This document shows, in pieces, positions 8,430-17,946 of a DNA stretch of 64,000 nucleotides. How positions within the stretch are numbered: the stretch's first letter is position 1; each line of letters begins with the position of its first letter. The stretch is taken from the NCBI RefSeq assembly GCF_021462265.1, contig NZ_JAJONF010000020.1, forward strand, positions 1 through 64,000, given 5' to 3'. This stretch comes from Streptomyces shenzhenensis (GTDB taxonomy: Bacteria > Actinomycetota > Actinomycetes > Streptomycetales > Streptomycetaceae). The notes under the pieces are model-generated. The model searched no databases and was not told where the DNA came from. It saw nothing but the letters and a program-made list of their open reading frames with translations. The position numbers and the translations under genes are program-made.

Positions 8430-9524
8430 ATGGAGCACGCACTCAGTTCTTCGACCCTTGCCGAACTGCGCCGCCCGCGTCCCTATCCCGCCGTCTCGGT
8501 GCTGACGCCGACGCACCGCCGTGGGCCCGACAACGCCCAGGACCCCGTCCGGCTGCGCAATGTCGTGGCCGAGGCGAAGAAGCAACTGGAGGCCGACCCC
8601 GCGGTCACCCGGGACCGGCGCTCCGACGTCGCCAGGCAGCTCGACCAGGCCCTCGCCGAGGTCGACCTGGCGTACACCGAAGACGGCCTGGCGATCTTCG
8701 CCGCGCCGGGTGAGCACCAGGTGTGGTCGCTCGCCCGCAGCGTGCCCGAGCGTGTGGTGCTCTCGGACACCTTCCTGACCCGCAACCTGGTCTCGGCACA
8801 CGCCGCCGAGCGGCCGTTCTGGGTGTTGTCCGTCTCCGCCGACCGGATCACGCTCTGGGACGGCGGTACCGACCGGGTCACCGAGAGCCGGTCCGGCGGT
8901 TTCCCGCTGCACCGCGGCCAGGAGAACTTCGACGCCGAGCGCCTGCAACGCATCGGCGACCAGCCCAGCACCTTCCGTGACGAGGGCACCAAGCACTTCC
9001 TGCGGGACGCGAACACCGCGATGGCCGCGCTGCTGCGCGACGACCCGCGGCCGCTCTACGTCACCGGCGAGCAGGCGGCCCTCTCCCTGTGGGAGGAACT
9101 CGGCAACGTCGCCAGGCACAGCGTCCCCGTGCAGCACGGCGGTCTCTCGCACGCCGGTCCGGAGGCCGTGTGGCAGGCGATCAGTCCGCTTCTCCAGGCG
9201 GAGTCCCGCCGGAGCGCCGCGTCGGTGGCCCGGGAACTCGAAGCCGCGCACGGTCACAAGACGTTCGCGGCCGGCGTCGACGAGGTCTGGCAGAACGCCC
9301 GCGAGGGCCGTGTCCGGCTGCTCGCCGTCGAGGAGAACTACCGCACCACGGTCCGCGACGACGGCGACCACCTGGTCCCGGCCGCGAGTGGTGACCTCGA
9401 CGCCCGCGACGACATCGTGGACGAGATCGTCGAACAGTGCCTGGAGACCGGCGCCGAGGTGCGCTTCGTCCCGGACGGCACCCTGGGCGACGAGAACGGC
9501 ATCGCCGGCGTGCTGCGCTACTGA
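8430..9524 (+). CDS. baeRF-type (archaeo-eukaryotic release factor-like) protein
   Basis: A 364-residue protein starting MEHALSSSTLAEL. It resembles the bacterial relatives of archaeal/eukaryotic release factor 1: an N-terminal region with PYPAVSVLTPTHRRGP and WVLSVSADRITLWDGG, a central domain with ERLQRIGDQPSTFRDEGTKHF, and a C-terminal Rossmann-like domain with LAVEENYR. The ending has ETGAEVRFVPDGTLGDENGIAGVLRY, where family members place their C-terminal motif. These proteins are suspected to act in ribosome rescue or stress, but function is not established. An in-frame ATG at 8403 is an alternative start; neither has a strong ribosome site. Confidence 0.65.
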   Translation: MEHALSSSTLAELRRPRPYPAVSVLTPTHRRGPDNAQDPVRLRNVVAEAKKQLEADPAVTRDRRSDVARQLDQALAEVDLAYTEDGLAIFAAPGEHQVWSLARSVPERVVLSDTFLTRNLVSAHAAERPFWVLSVSADRITLWDGGTDRVTESRSGGFPLHRGQENFDAERLQRIGDQPSTFRDEGTKHFLRDANTAMAALLRDDPRPLYVTGEQAALSLWEELGNVARHSVPVQHGGLSHAGPEAVWQAISPLLQAESRRSAASVARELEAAHGHKTFAAGVDEVWQNAREGRVRLLAVEENYRTTVRDDGDHLVPAASGDLDARDDIVDEIVEQCLETGAEVRFVPDGTLGDENGIAGVLRY

Positions 9525-9584
9525 CTGACCCCTCGCTCGGCCGACGTAGGCTCATGAACGTGATCGTCGGCCGAGAGGGAGTGT

Positions 9585-10616
9585 GTGGGCGTGGCTGAGT
9601 TGCTGGGCGTCGCGGTTCTGGGTGCCGGACACATGGGGGCCGACCACATACGACGGCTGGACCAGGTGGTGAACGGTGCGAGGGTGGCGGCGGTCGCCGA
9701 CCCCGACCTCGACCGTGCCGAGGATGCGGTGGCCGGTCTCGACGGCGTCACCGTCCACGCGGACCCGCTGGCCGCCCTGGCCGCGCCGGGTGTCGACGCC
9801 GTGCTCATCGCCTCCCCCGGCCCGGCGCACGAGGAACCACTGCTCGCGGCCTTGGAGCGCGGGCTCCCGGTGCTGTGCGAGAAGCCCATGGTGCCGGACT
9901 CCGCCGGTGCGCTGCGGGTGGTGGAGGCCGAAGCGGGGCTCGGGCGCAGGCTGGCGCAGATCGGGTTCATGCGCCGCTACGACGCCGAGTACCAGCGCCT
10001 GAAGTCGCTGCTGGACGGCGGCAGTCTGGGCCGGCCGCTGATGCTGCACTGCGTCCACCGCAACGTGTCCTCGCCGCCCGGCTTCACCAGCGCCATGCTG
10101 ATCGACAGCTCGGTGTCGCACGAGATCGACGCGGCCCGCTGGCTGCTCGGCCAGGAGCTGACCGCGGTGACCGTGCTGCGGCCGCGGCCCTCCTCGGGCG
10201 CCCCCGAGGGGCTGCTCGACCCGCAGCTGGTCCTCTTCGAGACCGACGCGGGCGCGGTCGTCGACGTCGAGGTGTTCGTGAACTGCGGCTTCGGCTACCA
10301 GGTGCGCTGCGAGGCCGTGTGCGAGCGGGGCAGCGCCCGCATCGGCGAGGACCACACCATGCTGGTCACCTCGGTCGGCGGCGCCCGCGAAGAGGTGGCG
10401 CAGGACTATCTGGTGCGGTTCGCCGACGCCTACGACCGCGAGGTGCAGGCCTGGGTGGACGCCACCCGGCGGGGCCGGGTCACCGGACCGAGCGCCTGGG
10501 ACGGCTACGCCTCCTCCGTGGTCGCCGAGGCCGGGGTCCGGGCGCTGGAGATCGGCGGCCGCACGACCGTCGGACTCGCCCCGCGCCCGGACCTGTACGC
10601 GGACCTCAGCCGCTGA
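9585..10616 (+). CDS. Gfo/Idh/MocA family oxidoreductase (inositol dehydrogenase-like)
   Basis: A 343-residue NAD(P)-dependent sugar or polyol dehydrogenase. The N-terminal Rossmann domain has the dinucleotide loop GAGHMGADHIRR and the family motif CEKPM (about 98-102), followed by a C-terminal alpha/beta domain with GFMRRYD and SHEIDAARWL, which includes the usual active-site His-Glu-Ile-Asp. Closest in feel to myo-inositol 2-dehydrogenase. GTG 9585 is preceded by GAGGGAG; a second GTG six bases later is possible. Its 3' end overlaps the convergent phospholipase C gene by 11 bp. Confidence 0.88.
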   Translation: MGVAELLGVAVLGAGHMGADHIRRLDQVVNGARVAAVADPDLDRAEDAVAGLDGVTVHADPLAALAAPGVDAVLIASPGPAHEEPLLAALERGLPVLCEKPMVPDSAGALRVVEAEAGLGRRLAQIGFMRRYDAEYQRLKSLLDGGSLGRPLMLHCVHRNVSSPPGFTSAMLIDSSVSHEIDAARWLLGQELTAVTVLRPRPSSGAPEGLLDPQLVLFETDAGAVVDVEVFVNCGFGYQVRCEAVCERGSARIGEDHTMLVTSVGGAREEVAQDYLVRFADAYDREVQAWVDATRRGRVTGPSAWDGYASSVVAEAGVRALEIGGRTTVGLAPRPDLYADLSR

Positions 10617-12639
10617 CGCCGGCGGCGCCCGTCTCCAGGCGGCCGGTGAACCGGCGCGACCAGGTCGCGTCGGAGTCCACCGTGAGCGTGAAGTCGTACC
10701 AGCCGCCCTGGTACGCGACGGCGTTGAAGTAGTCCTCGGCCGACGCGCCCGCGGCGACGGTGTACGTCCACGGGCCGTCGGTGCGGTAGTTGTTCGAGGT
10801 GATGGTGAACTTCACCGGCGACGAGCCGGAGTTGGTCATCTTGAACCAGATGGCGAGCTTGCCGGTGCCGGACTCGACGGCGTAACGGGTGCTCACCTCT
10901 GCCGACTTGCCGGCCTTGGTGGCGTCGCCCTGGAAACGGCGCAGGAAGCGGTTGGGGCCGACCATGGTCAGGTCGTACTTGCCGGCGCCGTACCCGGTGC
11001 CGATACTGAAGTAGTCGGAGGCGGTGGAGCCCGCGTCGACGGTGTACTGCCAGGGCGTGGTGTCACGGTAGGCGTTCGGGTGGATGGAGAAGTGGGCCGC
11101 CCGGGTCGCCGGGGTGCCCTGGTTGGCCATGGTGAACCAGGCGCGGATCGTGCCGCCCGTCCCGAACTCCAGGTGGTCCAGGTAGCCGTTCGGCTGGTAG
11201 GGCAGCGCGCGGGACGGGCGGGTGCCGGGCTCCTGGGCGGGCAGGGCGTTGGTGGTGGGGACCGGGTTGGGCAGCGGGCCGCAGGTGGAGTAGCCGATGA
11301 CGCCGGTCGCGGGCAGGGAGACGGCTCCGTGGACGGGGTTGGCGAAGTCGAAGACGCCGGTCAGGTCGCCGCTGACCTTGCGCCGCCAGTCGCTGATGTT
11401 GGGGCAGGTGGCGGGCGTGCCCAGGGCCGCGGTCCAGGTCTCCAGGAAACGCAGCACCGAGGTGTGCTCGAAGACCTCGGAGGAGACCCAGCCGCCGCGG
11501 GTCCAGGGCGAGATGACGATCATCGGGACCCGGAAGCCGAAGCCGTACGGCACGCCGTTCAGGAACTCACCGGCCGTGCCGGTGGGCGGGGCCGGGGGCG
11601 GGACGTGGTCGAAGTAGCCGTCGTTCTCGTCGTAGTTGAGGAACAGGACGGTGGAGTTGAAGACGTCCGCGTCGGCGGCGAGGGCCTGGTAGACCAGGTT
11701 GACGAAGTGGGCGCCGTCGCCGGGCGGGGCGTAGGGGTGCTCGGAGGAGGCCTGGTCGGCGACCACCCAGGAGACCCGCGGGAGAGTGCCGGCGACGACG
11801 TCGGCCCTGATGGCGGCGGCGATGTCGTCGGGGGTGGAGCCGGTCACCGCCGGGACGGAGGCCATGCCCCGGTCGTACAGGGGGTTGCCCGCCTTGGCAC
11901 CGGCGAAGTTCTTGAAGTAGCCGCAGCCGTTGTCCCCGTAGTTGTCCTGGGCGTTCTGGTAGACCTTCCAGGTCACTCCGGCGCTCTGCAGGGCCTCGGC
12001 GTAGTTCTGCCAGGTCAGGCCGGACTCGTCACCGCCGTCGTAACTGCTGGAGTCGACCTTGCCGCTCCACAGATAGGTGCGGTTGGGGCCGGTGGCGCTG
12101 AGGGTGGAGCAGAAGTAGGCGTCGCAGATCGTGTAGTTGTCGGCGAGGGCGTAGTGGAAGGGGAGGTCGGAACGGTCCAGATAGCCGAGGGACCGGACGC
12201 TGCCGACGCCCGCGACCCAGTTGTCGAGGCGGCCCTTGTTCCACGCGGAGTGCTGGGAGGACCACGAGTGCGGCAGGTCGCCGCTGCACTGGGCGAGGGT
12301 CTCGCCGTCCTTGCCGCCGGCGTCCGGGGTGGCGCTGAGCTTCCAGGGGTACTGGCGGCCGAGGCCGTTCGGCTGGTTGAAGACCGGGTAGCCGCCGCTC
12401 AGGGTGATGGCGCTGCGGTCCGCGAAGCCGCGGACGCCCTTGAGGCGTCCGAAGTAGTGGTCGAAGCTGCGGTTCTCCTGCATGAGGATCACCACGTGCC
12501 CGACGTCCGAGATCGTGCCGGTCGCCGTGCTCTGGGCCGCGGCCGCGGCCGCGGTCCGTGGGCCGGCGGCGCCCACCGCCATGCCCGCCGCCACGGAAGC
12601 ACCCAGTCCCACGAAGCCTCTTCGGCTGATCGGTGTCAT
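10606..12639 (-). CDS. Phosphocholine-type phospholipase C, Tat-exported
   Basis: A 677-residue secreted enzyme cleaving phospholipid headgroups. A Tat signal is present: SRRGFVGLGASVAAGMAVG followed by an Ala-rich cleavage region. The phosphoesterase domain starts with VVILMQENRSFDHYFG (about 50-65) and includes NYDENDGYFDHVPPP with likely metal ligands. Two similar beta-rich C-terminal modules (about 490-580 and 585-675), with WQYTV and WTYTV cores, are the DUF756-type repeats of this family. ATG 12639 is chosen because the RR motif then falls six residues in. The gene overlaps its convergent neighbour by 11 bp. Such enzymes scavenge phosphate from lipids or act as haemolysins. Confidence 0.93.
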   Translation of the reverse strand: MTPISRRGFVGLGASVAAGMAVGAAGPRTAAAAAAQSTATGTISDVGHVVILMQENRSFDHYFGRLKGVRGFADRSAITLSGGYPVFNQPNGLGRQYPWKLSATPDAGGKDGETLAQCSGDLPHSWSSQHSAWNKGRLDNWVAGVGSVRSLGYLDRSDLPFHYALADNYTICDAYFCSTLSATGPNRTYLWSGKVDSSSYDGGDESGLTWQNYAEALQSAGVTWKVYQNAQDNYGDNGCGYFKNFAGAKAGNPLYDRGMASVPAVTGSTPDDIAAAIRADVVAGTLPRVSWVVADQASSEHPYAPPGDGAHFVNLVYQALAADADVFNSTVLFLNYDENDGYFDHVPPPAPPTGTAGEFLNGVPYGFGFRVPMIVISPWTRGGWVSSEVFEHTSVLRFLETWTAALGTPATCPNISDWRRKVSGDLTGVFDFANPVHGAVSLPATGVIGYSTCGPLPNPVPTTNALPAQEPGTRPSRALPYQPNGYLDHLEFGTGGTIRAWFTMANQGTPATRAAHFSIHPNAYRDTTPWQYTVDAGSTASDYFSIGTGYGAGKYDLTMVGPNRFLRRFQGDATKAGKSAEVSTRYAVESGTGKLAIWFKMTNSGSSPVKFTITSNNYRTDGPWTYTVAAGASAEDYFNAVAYQGGWYDFTLTVDSDATWSRRFTGRLETGAAGVSG

Positions 12640-12777
12640 TCGCCTCGTCCTCGTCACCGGTGCGCCCGTGCGGCACACCGCGCGCAAGGGTGCACGAGGC
12701 GGTCGGCAGGCTCCAGCCAGGAACGGTGAGGCGGGAGTGAACAAGAGTCAAAAGTACGGTCGGTGGCCCCCGGGGCC

Positions 12778-13191
12778 TCACACGCCCCCGAACAGCGTGC
12801 TCAGACCCCGCTCCACCACCGCTTCGAGGTCCTCCTGTCCCGGGGCCACCACCTCGTGGGTGCGCTGCAGGAACCGGAACAGCGCCTGGGTGTCGAACTG
12901 GAGCAGGGCGAGCCCGTGCGGCGAGTGGAACTCCACGGCCGTACGCCCCGGGCCGCAGGGCCAGATGTGGACGTCCCCGCGCCCGGCCGGGGCGCCGAGT
13001 CCCTCGTCGAGGAGCGATCGGGCAAAGGTCCACGTGACCTCCTCGCCGCCGAGGGTGACCTCGGCGGGGAAGTCCACGAAGACGGCGAGCGGATCTCCGG
13101 AGGTGTACCGGAGCGTGGCGGGCACCGGGACCTCCGCGTCCTCCGCGGTGATCAGCCGGGCGCGGGCTGGTTGCTCGAAAGTGATGTCCAT
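12778..13191 (-). CDS. SsgA-like sporulation/cell-division regulator (SALP)
   Basis: A 137-residue protein, the normal SALP length. Family features include an N-terminal FEQPARARL followed by LRYTSGDPLAVFVDFPAEV, WTFARSLLDEGL, and a C-terminal alpha-helical stretch (ALFRFLQRTHEVV...ERGLSTLFGGV). SALPs guide septum site selection, peptidoglycan remodelling and spore maturation in sporulating actinomycetes. ATG 13191 gives the expected N-terminus (MDITFEQ); the frame is open further upstream but that part is unlike the family. It is divergent from the SpoIIE-type phosphatase. Which SALP subgroup it belongs to cannot be said by eye. Confidence 0.88.
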   Translation of the reverse strand: MDITFEQPARARLITAEDAEVPVPATLRYTSGDPLAVFVDFPAEVTLGGEEVTWTFARSLLDEGLGAPAGRGDVHIWPCGPGRTAVEFHSPHGLALLQFDTQALFRFLQRTHEVVAPGQEDLEAVVERGLSTLFGGV

Positions 13192-13538
13192 GCCATTAGG
13201 ACTCCGCGAAGGCCCCTCGCATGACGCGAATTCCGGACAGAGTTGCCGGTGTTGGCCGAGACCGCGGCACTGTGAACACAGAGGCGTCGAACAATCGCCC
13301 GATCGCGACACGGAAATGCCGTGGAGTCCGCCAAGTCGCGTAGTCCGACTACGACGTGCGCACCCGATCGAGTACGCCTTTCATGGCGGTCGACCAGCCC
13401 GTGAAGACTCTGACATATGCCAGAAGCACCACCGTATCGTGTGTTGCCAAATCCCTTACAGGGCGTCGCAGGCTGTGCAACAGTCGTAACCGGTCCCACC
13501 GCTCGCCCTGGCCGTACAGTCCCGCATCGGAGTGCGTC
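13192..13538. other. Divergent promoter region, SALP / SpoIIE-type gene
   Basis: This 347-bp gap separates two divergently transcribed developmental genes. It is less GC-rich than its surroundings, notably around 13400-13460. I found no convincing gene, hairpin or recognisable operator in it. Confidence 0.35.
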
Positions 13539-14960
13539 ATGCCGTCCCATGTCTCTGCGGACCGCCCCGCCGCCCAGCCGCCCGGACGCGGCTCGGTCGA
13601 GGCGTTGATATCGCAGACGCGGCGGCTCAAGGGCGACGTGGACGCGGTCCGGCGGGACGCCCAGAGCTCCGGTTCGGACCCCGAGGAGCGCTGGCAGCGG
13701 GCCCTGTACGACCTGGCCCTGCATCAACTCGACGACCTGGACGAGCACCTGGCCCAGCTGCGGGACGGACCGGCACCTCCGCCGGCCGGAGTGGAGACGG
13801 GGCCCGCCCGGCACGCCGCGCCCGCCTCCGGTTCGTTGCTCAGCCGGGTCGGCAGCGCGGAGTGGAACCTCCTGACGGACGAGGCCAGTTGGTCCGGTGA
13901 GCTCTACCGGATCCTCGGCCGTGACCCGGCCACGCCCGCGCTCACCCTCGACGAACTGCCCGCCCTCGTCCTGGACGACGACCGGCCCCGGCTGACCGCG
14001 ATGGTCACCGCCTGCCTGGTCGACGCCAAGCCGATCGACGGCGAGTTCCGTGTCCTGCGGCCCGACGGGGACGTGCGGACCGTCCACATGATGGGCGAGC
14101 CCGTGCTCGACGGCGACGCCGGCACCGCCTCGATGTGGGCCGTGCTGCGGGACGTGAGCGAACTGCGGCGCAGCCAGCGGACGGTGCGCGAGACACGGGA
14201 CACGCTGCAGCGGCACCACCGGCGGGCCGAGACCGAACAGCGGCTCGCCGTCGAGCTCCAGGAGGCCGTGCTGCCGCCGGGGCGCGGTGCCCTGCGGCTG
14301 CCGCGCCAGGGGCCCGGCACACTCGACGTCGCCGCGCGCCGCCTGCCGTCCGGGGCCCGCGGCCTGCTGGGCGGCGACTGGTACGACGCGCTGGAGCTGG
14401 CCGACGGTGACACCCTGCTGAGCGTCGGCGGCCTCACCGGGCACGGCGTCGCCGTCGCCTCGGGCATGACGATGCTGCTGGGCGCCGTACGCGGTATGGC
14501 GATGGCAGGCACCCGGCCTGGGCAGCTCATGTGCCTGCTCAACCAGTTACTCGACGCCACCGTGCAACCCGCCCTGGGCAGCGCCGTCTGCTGCCGCTAC
14601 CGCCCCGCCACCCGCACCCTGACCTGGGCACAGGCAGGACACCCCGCCCCGCTGCTGTTCCGCGACGGGACGGGGTGTGCGCTCAGCGCGCCGCAGGGCG
14701 TGCTGCTCGGTGCCACCTCGAAAGCCGGTTACGGGCAGGCCGAAGTGACCCTGGAACCGGGCGATCTGCTGCTGCTGCACACCGACGGAGTGGTGCCCGG
14801 GCACAGCGGAGCGGACTCTCTGGACGCTCTCCTCCACCTGGCCCCCCGGTTCGGGGCGGCGCGCACCGCCCAGGACGCTGTCCGGGCCGTGGTCGAGGAG
14901 TTCGGCGAGAACGAACGCGAGGACGAGGCCTGTGTGCTCGTCGCCAAGGTGGGTGAGTAG
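13539..14960 (+). CDS. PAS domain SpoIIE-type (PP2C) phosphatase with TTA codon
   Basis: A 473-residue soluble regulator. A helical N-terminus (about 20-75, LISQTRRLKGDVDAVRRDA) precedes a PAS-like sensor (about 105-210, SAEWNLLTDEASWSGELYRILGRDP to WAVLRDVSELR). A short coiled linker and a SpoIIE-type phosphatase domain (about 255-472) follow, with the metal motif GGDWYDAL. Such proteins dephosphorylate anti-anti-sigma factors and so free sigma factors. Oddly, the second metal motif GDxxGHG reads GGLTGHG, lacking the Asp, so activity may be altered. Codon 337 (14547-14549) is TTA, making translation potentially bldA-dependent. ATG 13539 follows CGGAG. Confidence 0.85.
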   Translation: MPSHVSADRPAAQPPGRGSVEALISQTRRLKGDVDAVRRDAQSSGSDPEERWQRALYDLALHQLDDLDEHLAQLRDGPAPPPAGVETGPARHAAPASGSLLSRVGSAEWNLLTDEASWSGELYRILGRDPATPALTLDELPALVLDDDRPRLTAMVTACLVDAKPIDGEFRVLRPDGDVRTVHMMGEPVLDGDAGTASMWAVLRDVSELRRSQRTVRETRDTLQRHHRRAETEQRLAVELQEAVLPPGRGALRLPRQGPGTLDVAARRLPSGARGLLGGDWYDALELADGDTLLSVGGLTGHGVAVASGMTMLLGAVRGMAMAGTRPGQLMCLLNQLLDATVQPALGSAVCCRYRPATRTLTWAQAGHPAPLLFRDGTGCALSAPQGVLLGATSKAGYGQAEVTLEPGDLLLLHTDGVVPGHSGADSLDALLHLAPRFGAARTAQDAVRAVVEEFGENEREDEACVLVAKVGE

Positions 14961-14992
14961 GAGGTCGGCCGGCTCGTGTCGCGCGCGGGCCC

Positions 14993-16489
14993 CTATGCCT
15001 GTGCGCTGCTGCTGCTCCCCTTGCTCCGGGCCTTGGGCAGGGCCAGCTTGATCTCCTCCCGCAGCTCCTGGATCCTCGGGTAGCCGGCGTACTCGGCGGT
15101 GAGCCGGTACATCTGGCGCAGCCGGTCCCAGGTGCGGTGGGAGGAGTTCGATCCCATCGACATCAGGGCCAGCCGGGCGTAACGGTCCGCCTGCTCGGGG
15201 TCGTCCGCGATGAAGCAGGCGGAGGCCATGGACAGGAAGTCGAAGATCTTCGACCGCTGCCGGCCGTCGATCCTCAGGGCCAGGGCCTTCTCCGCGTAGT
15301 GCTGGGCGTGCACGGCCGCGGCCGGGTCGTGCTCGGCCAGCGTGCGGTAGGCGAGGGCCTGCATGCCGTACAGATCCTCTTCCTTGAACATCTGCATCCA
15401 GCTCGGCGGCGGCACGTCGCCCCGGTCGGAGACGAACAGGTCCTCCGCCTGGCCGAGGGTGCGGCGCATCGCCTGGCCCTTGCCCATCGACGCCTGCGCC
15501 CAGGCCTCGATGGTGCAGAGCATCGCCCGGGTGCGTGGCAGCACCTCGTCACCCGAGCCGGACTTGGCGAGCTTCATCAGGTCGAGCGCGTCGTCGGGCC
15601 GGCCGAGGTGCACCATCTGGCGAGCCGCTCGGGAGAGCGCCTCGCCGGCACGCGGCCGGTCGCCGCCCTCACGGGCCGCGTGGGCGGCGATGACGAAGTA
15701 CTTCTGGGCCGTGGGCTCAAGGCCGACGTCGTGCGACATCCAGCCCGCGAGGACGGCGAGGTTGGCGGCGACGCCCCACAGGCGCCGCTGGAGATGCTCG
15801 GGGTGGCGGTAGGCGAGCATGCCGCCCACTTCGTTGAGCTGTCCCACCACGGCCTTGCGCTGCAGCCCGCCGCCGCGGGCGGCGTCCCAGGCGCGGAACA
15901 CCTCGACGGAGCGCTCCAGTTCCTCGATCTCCTCGGATCCGATGGGGGCGGCCTCGTAGCGGTCGAACCCAGCGGGGTCGGCGTGCAGAGGATCGTCGAG
16001 GACGGGGGCGTCGGCCTTGAGTGTGGGGTCGGTGTGGAGCCACTCGTACATGGCGCTGCTGAGTACGGATCCCGCGGTGAGCGCGGCACCCGCGCCCACC
16101 AAGCCGCGTCGGTTGAGCATGAGGTCCATTCCCGTGAATTCGGTGAGGACCGCGGCGGTTCGTTCGGGCGCCCACGGCATGCCGTCGGGATGTTCCGCTC
16201 TCCCGTCGTCCGGCCGTTTTCCCGTACGCCCGTGCCGTACCAGACCGAGGTCCTCGATGGTCACGACACGGCCGAGACGCTCGGTGAACAGAGCCGCCAG
16301 CACCCGCGGCACGGGATCGCGCGGGATCTCTCCCATGTCGATCCACCGCCGCACCCGGGAGGTGTCGGTCGCCAGCTGGGGGTGGCCCATGGCCGCCGCC
16401 TGCCGGTTGACCAGCCTCGCGAGTTCGCCCTTGGACCAGCCGGCCAGGCCGAACAGGTCCGAGAGACGGGCGTTGGGTTCTCCGGTCAC
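14993..16489 (-). CDS. NsdA/NsdB family regulator (helix-turn-helix plus TPR-like repeats)
   Basis: A 498-residue protein. The N-terminus carries the HTH-like segment characteristic of NsdA (LAGWSKGELARLVNRQAAAMG, then DTSRVRRWIDMGEIPRDPVPRVLAALFTERLGR). A short hydrophobic stretch follows (LVGAGAALTAGSVLSSAMYEWL, about 145-165), then helical TPR-like repeats from about 210 to 470. NsdA and NsdB negatively affect sporulation and antibiotic production in S. coelicolor. Position near a chaplin suggests the NsdB branch, but that is my recollection of synteny. GTG 16489 with a GGGGGC site gives the family N-terminus. It is convergent with the phosphatase gene and divergent from the phosphotransferase gene. 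Confidence 0.82.
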   Translation of the reverse strand: MTGEPNARLSDLFGLAGWSKGELARLVNRQAAAMGHPQLATDTSRVRRWIDMGEIPRDPVPRVLAALFTERLGRVVTIEDLGLVRHGRTGKRPDDGRAEHPDGMPWAPERTAAVLTEFTGMDLMLNRRGLVGAGAALTAGSVLSSAMYEWLHTDPTLKADAPVLDDPLHADPAGFDRYEAAPIGSEEIEELERSVEVFRAWDAARGGGLQRKAVVGQLNEVGGMLAYRHPEHLQRRLWGVAANLAVLAGWMSHDVGLEPTAQKYFVIAAHAAREGGDRPRAGEALSRAARQMVHLGRPDDALDLMKLAKSGSGDEVLPRTRAMLCTIEAWAQASMGKGQAMRRTLGQAEDLFVSDRGDVPPPSWMQMFKEEDLYGMQALAYRTLAEHDPAAAVHAQHYAEKALALRIDGRQRSKIFDFLSMASACFIADDPEQADRYARLALMSMGSNSSHRTWDRLRQMYRLTAEYAGYPRIQELREEIKLALPKARSKGSSSSAQA

Positions 16490-16754
16490 GTCAAGCCCCC
16501 AGGTTCTCGGCTGAGTTGACAGTAGCCCCGTGCCGGTTGCCGGGCGACTATTCGCCACGGTTCGCCAGGGTGCGCCAGATGGTGTGCCACTGGGCGACGG
16601 GTGTCGGGTAGGAACGCGCCACCCCGACCCGGTCACCACTCGACGGGCACACTCCCCAGGGTGTGCCCGGGCGGCCGGGACGGGTTGGACGCGAGAACCT
16701 CTCAAGGACTTCTCAGGCAGGCACCGCAGGTACACGAAGGGATCTGTATCGCCC

Positions 16755-17894
16755 ATGTACGCAGCATCGTCCTCCGTGTCCGCTCCGCCCCGGTCGCTGC
16801 GCCCCCGCCCGGCGGGGAGCGAACCCTATCTCGACCCCGCGCGTCCAGGCGCCGCCGTACCGGTCGTGAGCCGGCAACGGCGCGCCGCGGGTCTCGGCAC
16901 CCAGCCCCTCAGCGGAAGGCTCGACCTCTCCGGCCCCCAGGGCGCGCAGCTGCGCACCGCGATCGCGTCGGTGCACCGGATCTGCCCGGAGTTCGCTCCG
17001 GTGCAGGTGCTGCGCCGCTCCGGGCGGTCGGTGATCCTCGTCGGGACGACGGGGCGCAGCACGGCCGTGGCGAAGTGTCTACTGGACCACTCCCCCGCCT
17101 GGGCGGAGCGGTCCCGCCAGGAGATAGCCGCATACCGCTCGTTCGTCCGGCACCGGCCGCCGATCCGGGTGCCGAGGCTGATCGCGGCGGATCCGGACAA
17201 CTGCACGCTGGTGATCGAGCGGATGCCCGGCCGGGTGGCGGCGGTGCAGCGCCACCCGGCGGAAGCCCCGCCCCGCGCGGACACCCGGGCGGCCCTGGGC
17301 GCGATCTGCCGGCTGAACGCGTGGCGGCCGCCGGCGGGCACCTTCGACGCCCCGGTGGACTATCCGGCCCGTATCGCCCGCTACCACGAGCTGGGGCTGC
17401 TCACCGACCGGGACATGGGTGACCTGCAGAAGCTGCTGCACGGCATCGCGGTCGCGGCGGGCCGCCAGGGAATGGGCCAGTTCTGCCACGGCGACGCCCT
17501 GCTCTCGAACATCCTGCTGTCCCCGGCCGGTCCAGTGCTGGTGGACTGGGAGCACGCGGGCTGGTATCTGCCGGGGTACGACTTGGCGACGCTCTGGTCG
17601 GTCCTCGGCGACGCGCCGGTGGCGCGCCGTCAGATCAGCCAGATCGCCCAGGCGGCGGGGCCCGCGTCCCGGGACGCCTTCCTGGTGAACCTGATGCTGG
17701 TCCTCACCCGGGAGATCCGGACGTACGAGACCGCCGTGCAGCGTTCGATGCACGACGCGCCCCCGGCGGCACCGGGGACGGCCCACGCAAGCGCCGCGCC
17801 GACCGGCGAGGAACAGCGGCTGCTGCTCCGGCGGCTGCACGACGACTGCCAGCTGGCCCGCCGGGCCGTACGCGCGGCGGTCGGCACTCGCTGA
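16755..17894 (+). CDS. Aminoglycoside phosphotransferase (APH)-like kinase
   Basis: A 379-residue protein with the APH/ChoK kinase fold. A nucleotide-binding lobe (about 75-150) contains VILVGTTGRSTAVAKCLL. The catalytic loop FCHGDALLSNILL (about 248-260) and the DFG-equivalent VLVDWEHAG supply the conserved His, Asp, Asn and Asp. The N-terminal 60 residues look disordered. The substrate is unknown; it need not be an antibiotic. ATG 16755 was selected by family length, with a modest AAGGGA site. It is divergent from the NsdA-type gene and ends in a strong terminator. Confidence 0.8.
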   Translation: MYAASSSVSAPPRSLRPRPAGSEPYLDPARPGAAVPVVSRQRRAAGLGTQPLSGRLDLSGPQGAQLRTAIASVHRICPEFAPVQVLRRSGRSVILVGTTGRSTAVAKCLLDHSPAWAERSRQEIAAYRSFVRHRPPIRVPRLIAADPDNCTLVIERMPGRVAAVQRHPAEAPPRADTRAALGAICRLNAWRPPAGTFDAPVDYPARIARYHELGLLTDRDMGDLQKLLHGIAVAAGRQGMGQFCHGDALLSNILLSPAGPVLVDWEHAGWYLPGYDLATLWSVLGDAPVARRQISQIAQAAGPASRDAFLVNLMLVLTREIRTYETAVQRSMHDAPPAAPGTAHASAAPTGEEQRLLLRRLHDDCQLARRAVRAAVGTR

Positions 17895-17901
17895 CGGGGG
17901 C

Positions 17902-17946
17902 GAGGATCCGCGGTGCGCTCAGGGCAGCCGCGCACCGCGGATCCTC
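17902..17946. terminator. Perfect 17-bp stem hairpin
   Basis: GAGGATCCGCGGTGCGC pairs perfectly with its complement across an 11-nt loop, starting 8 bp after the phosphotransferase stop. A clear factor-independent style terminator for that gene. Confidence 0.88.

Noticed and set aside
16755..17894. Aminoglycoside resistance gene
   Set aside because: Only the general APH kinase fold is visible; Streptomyces carry many such kinases with unrelated substrates.
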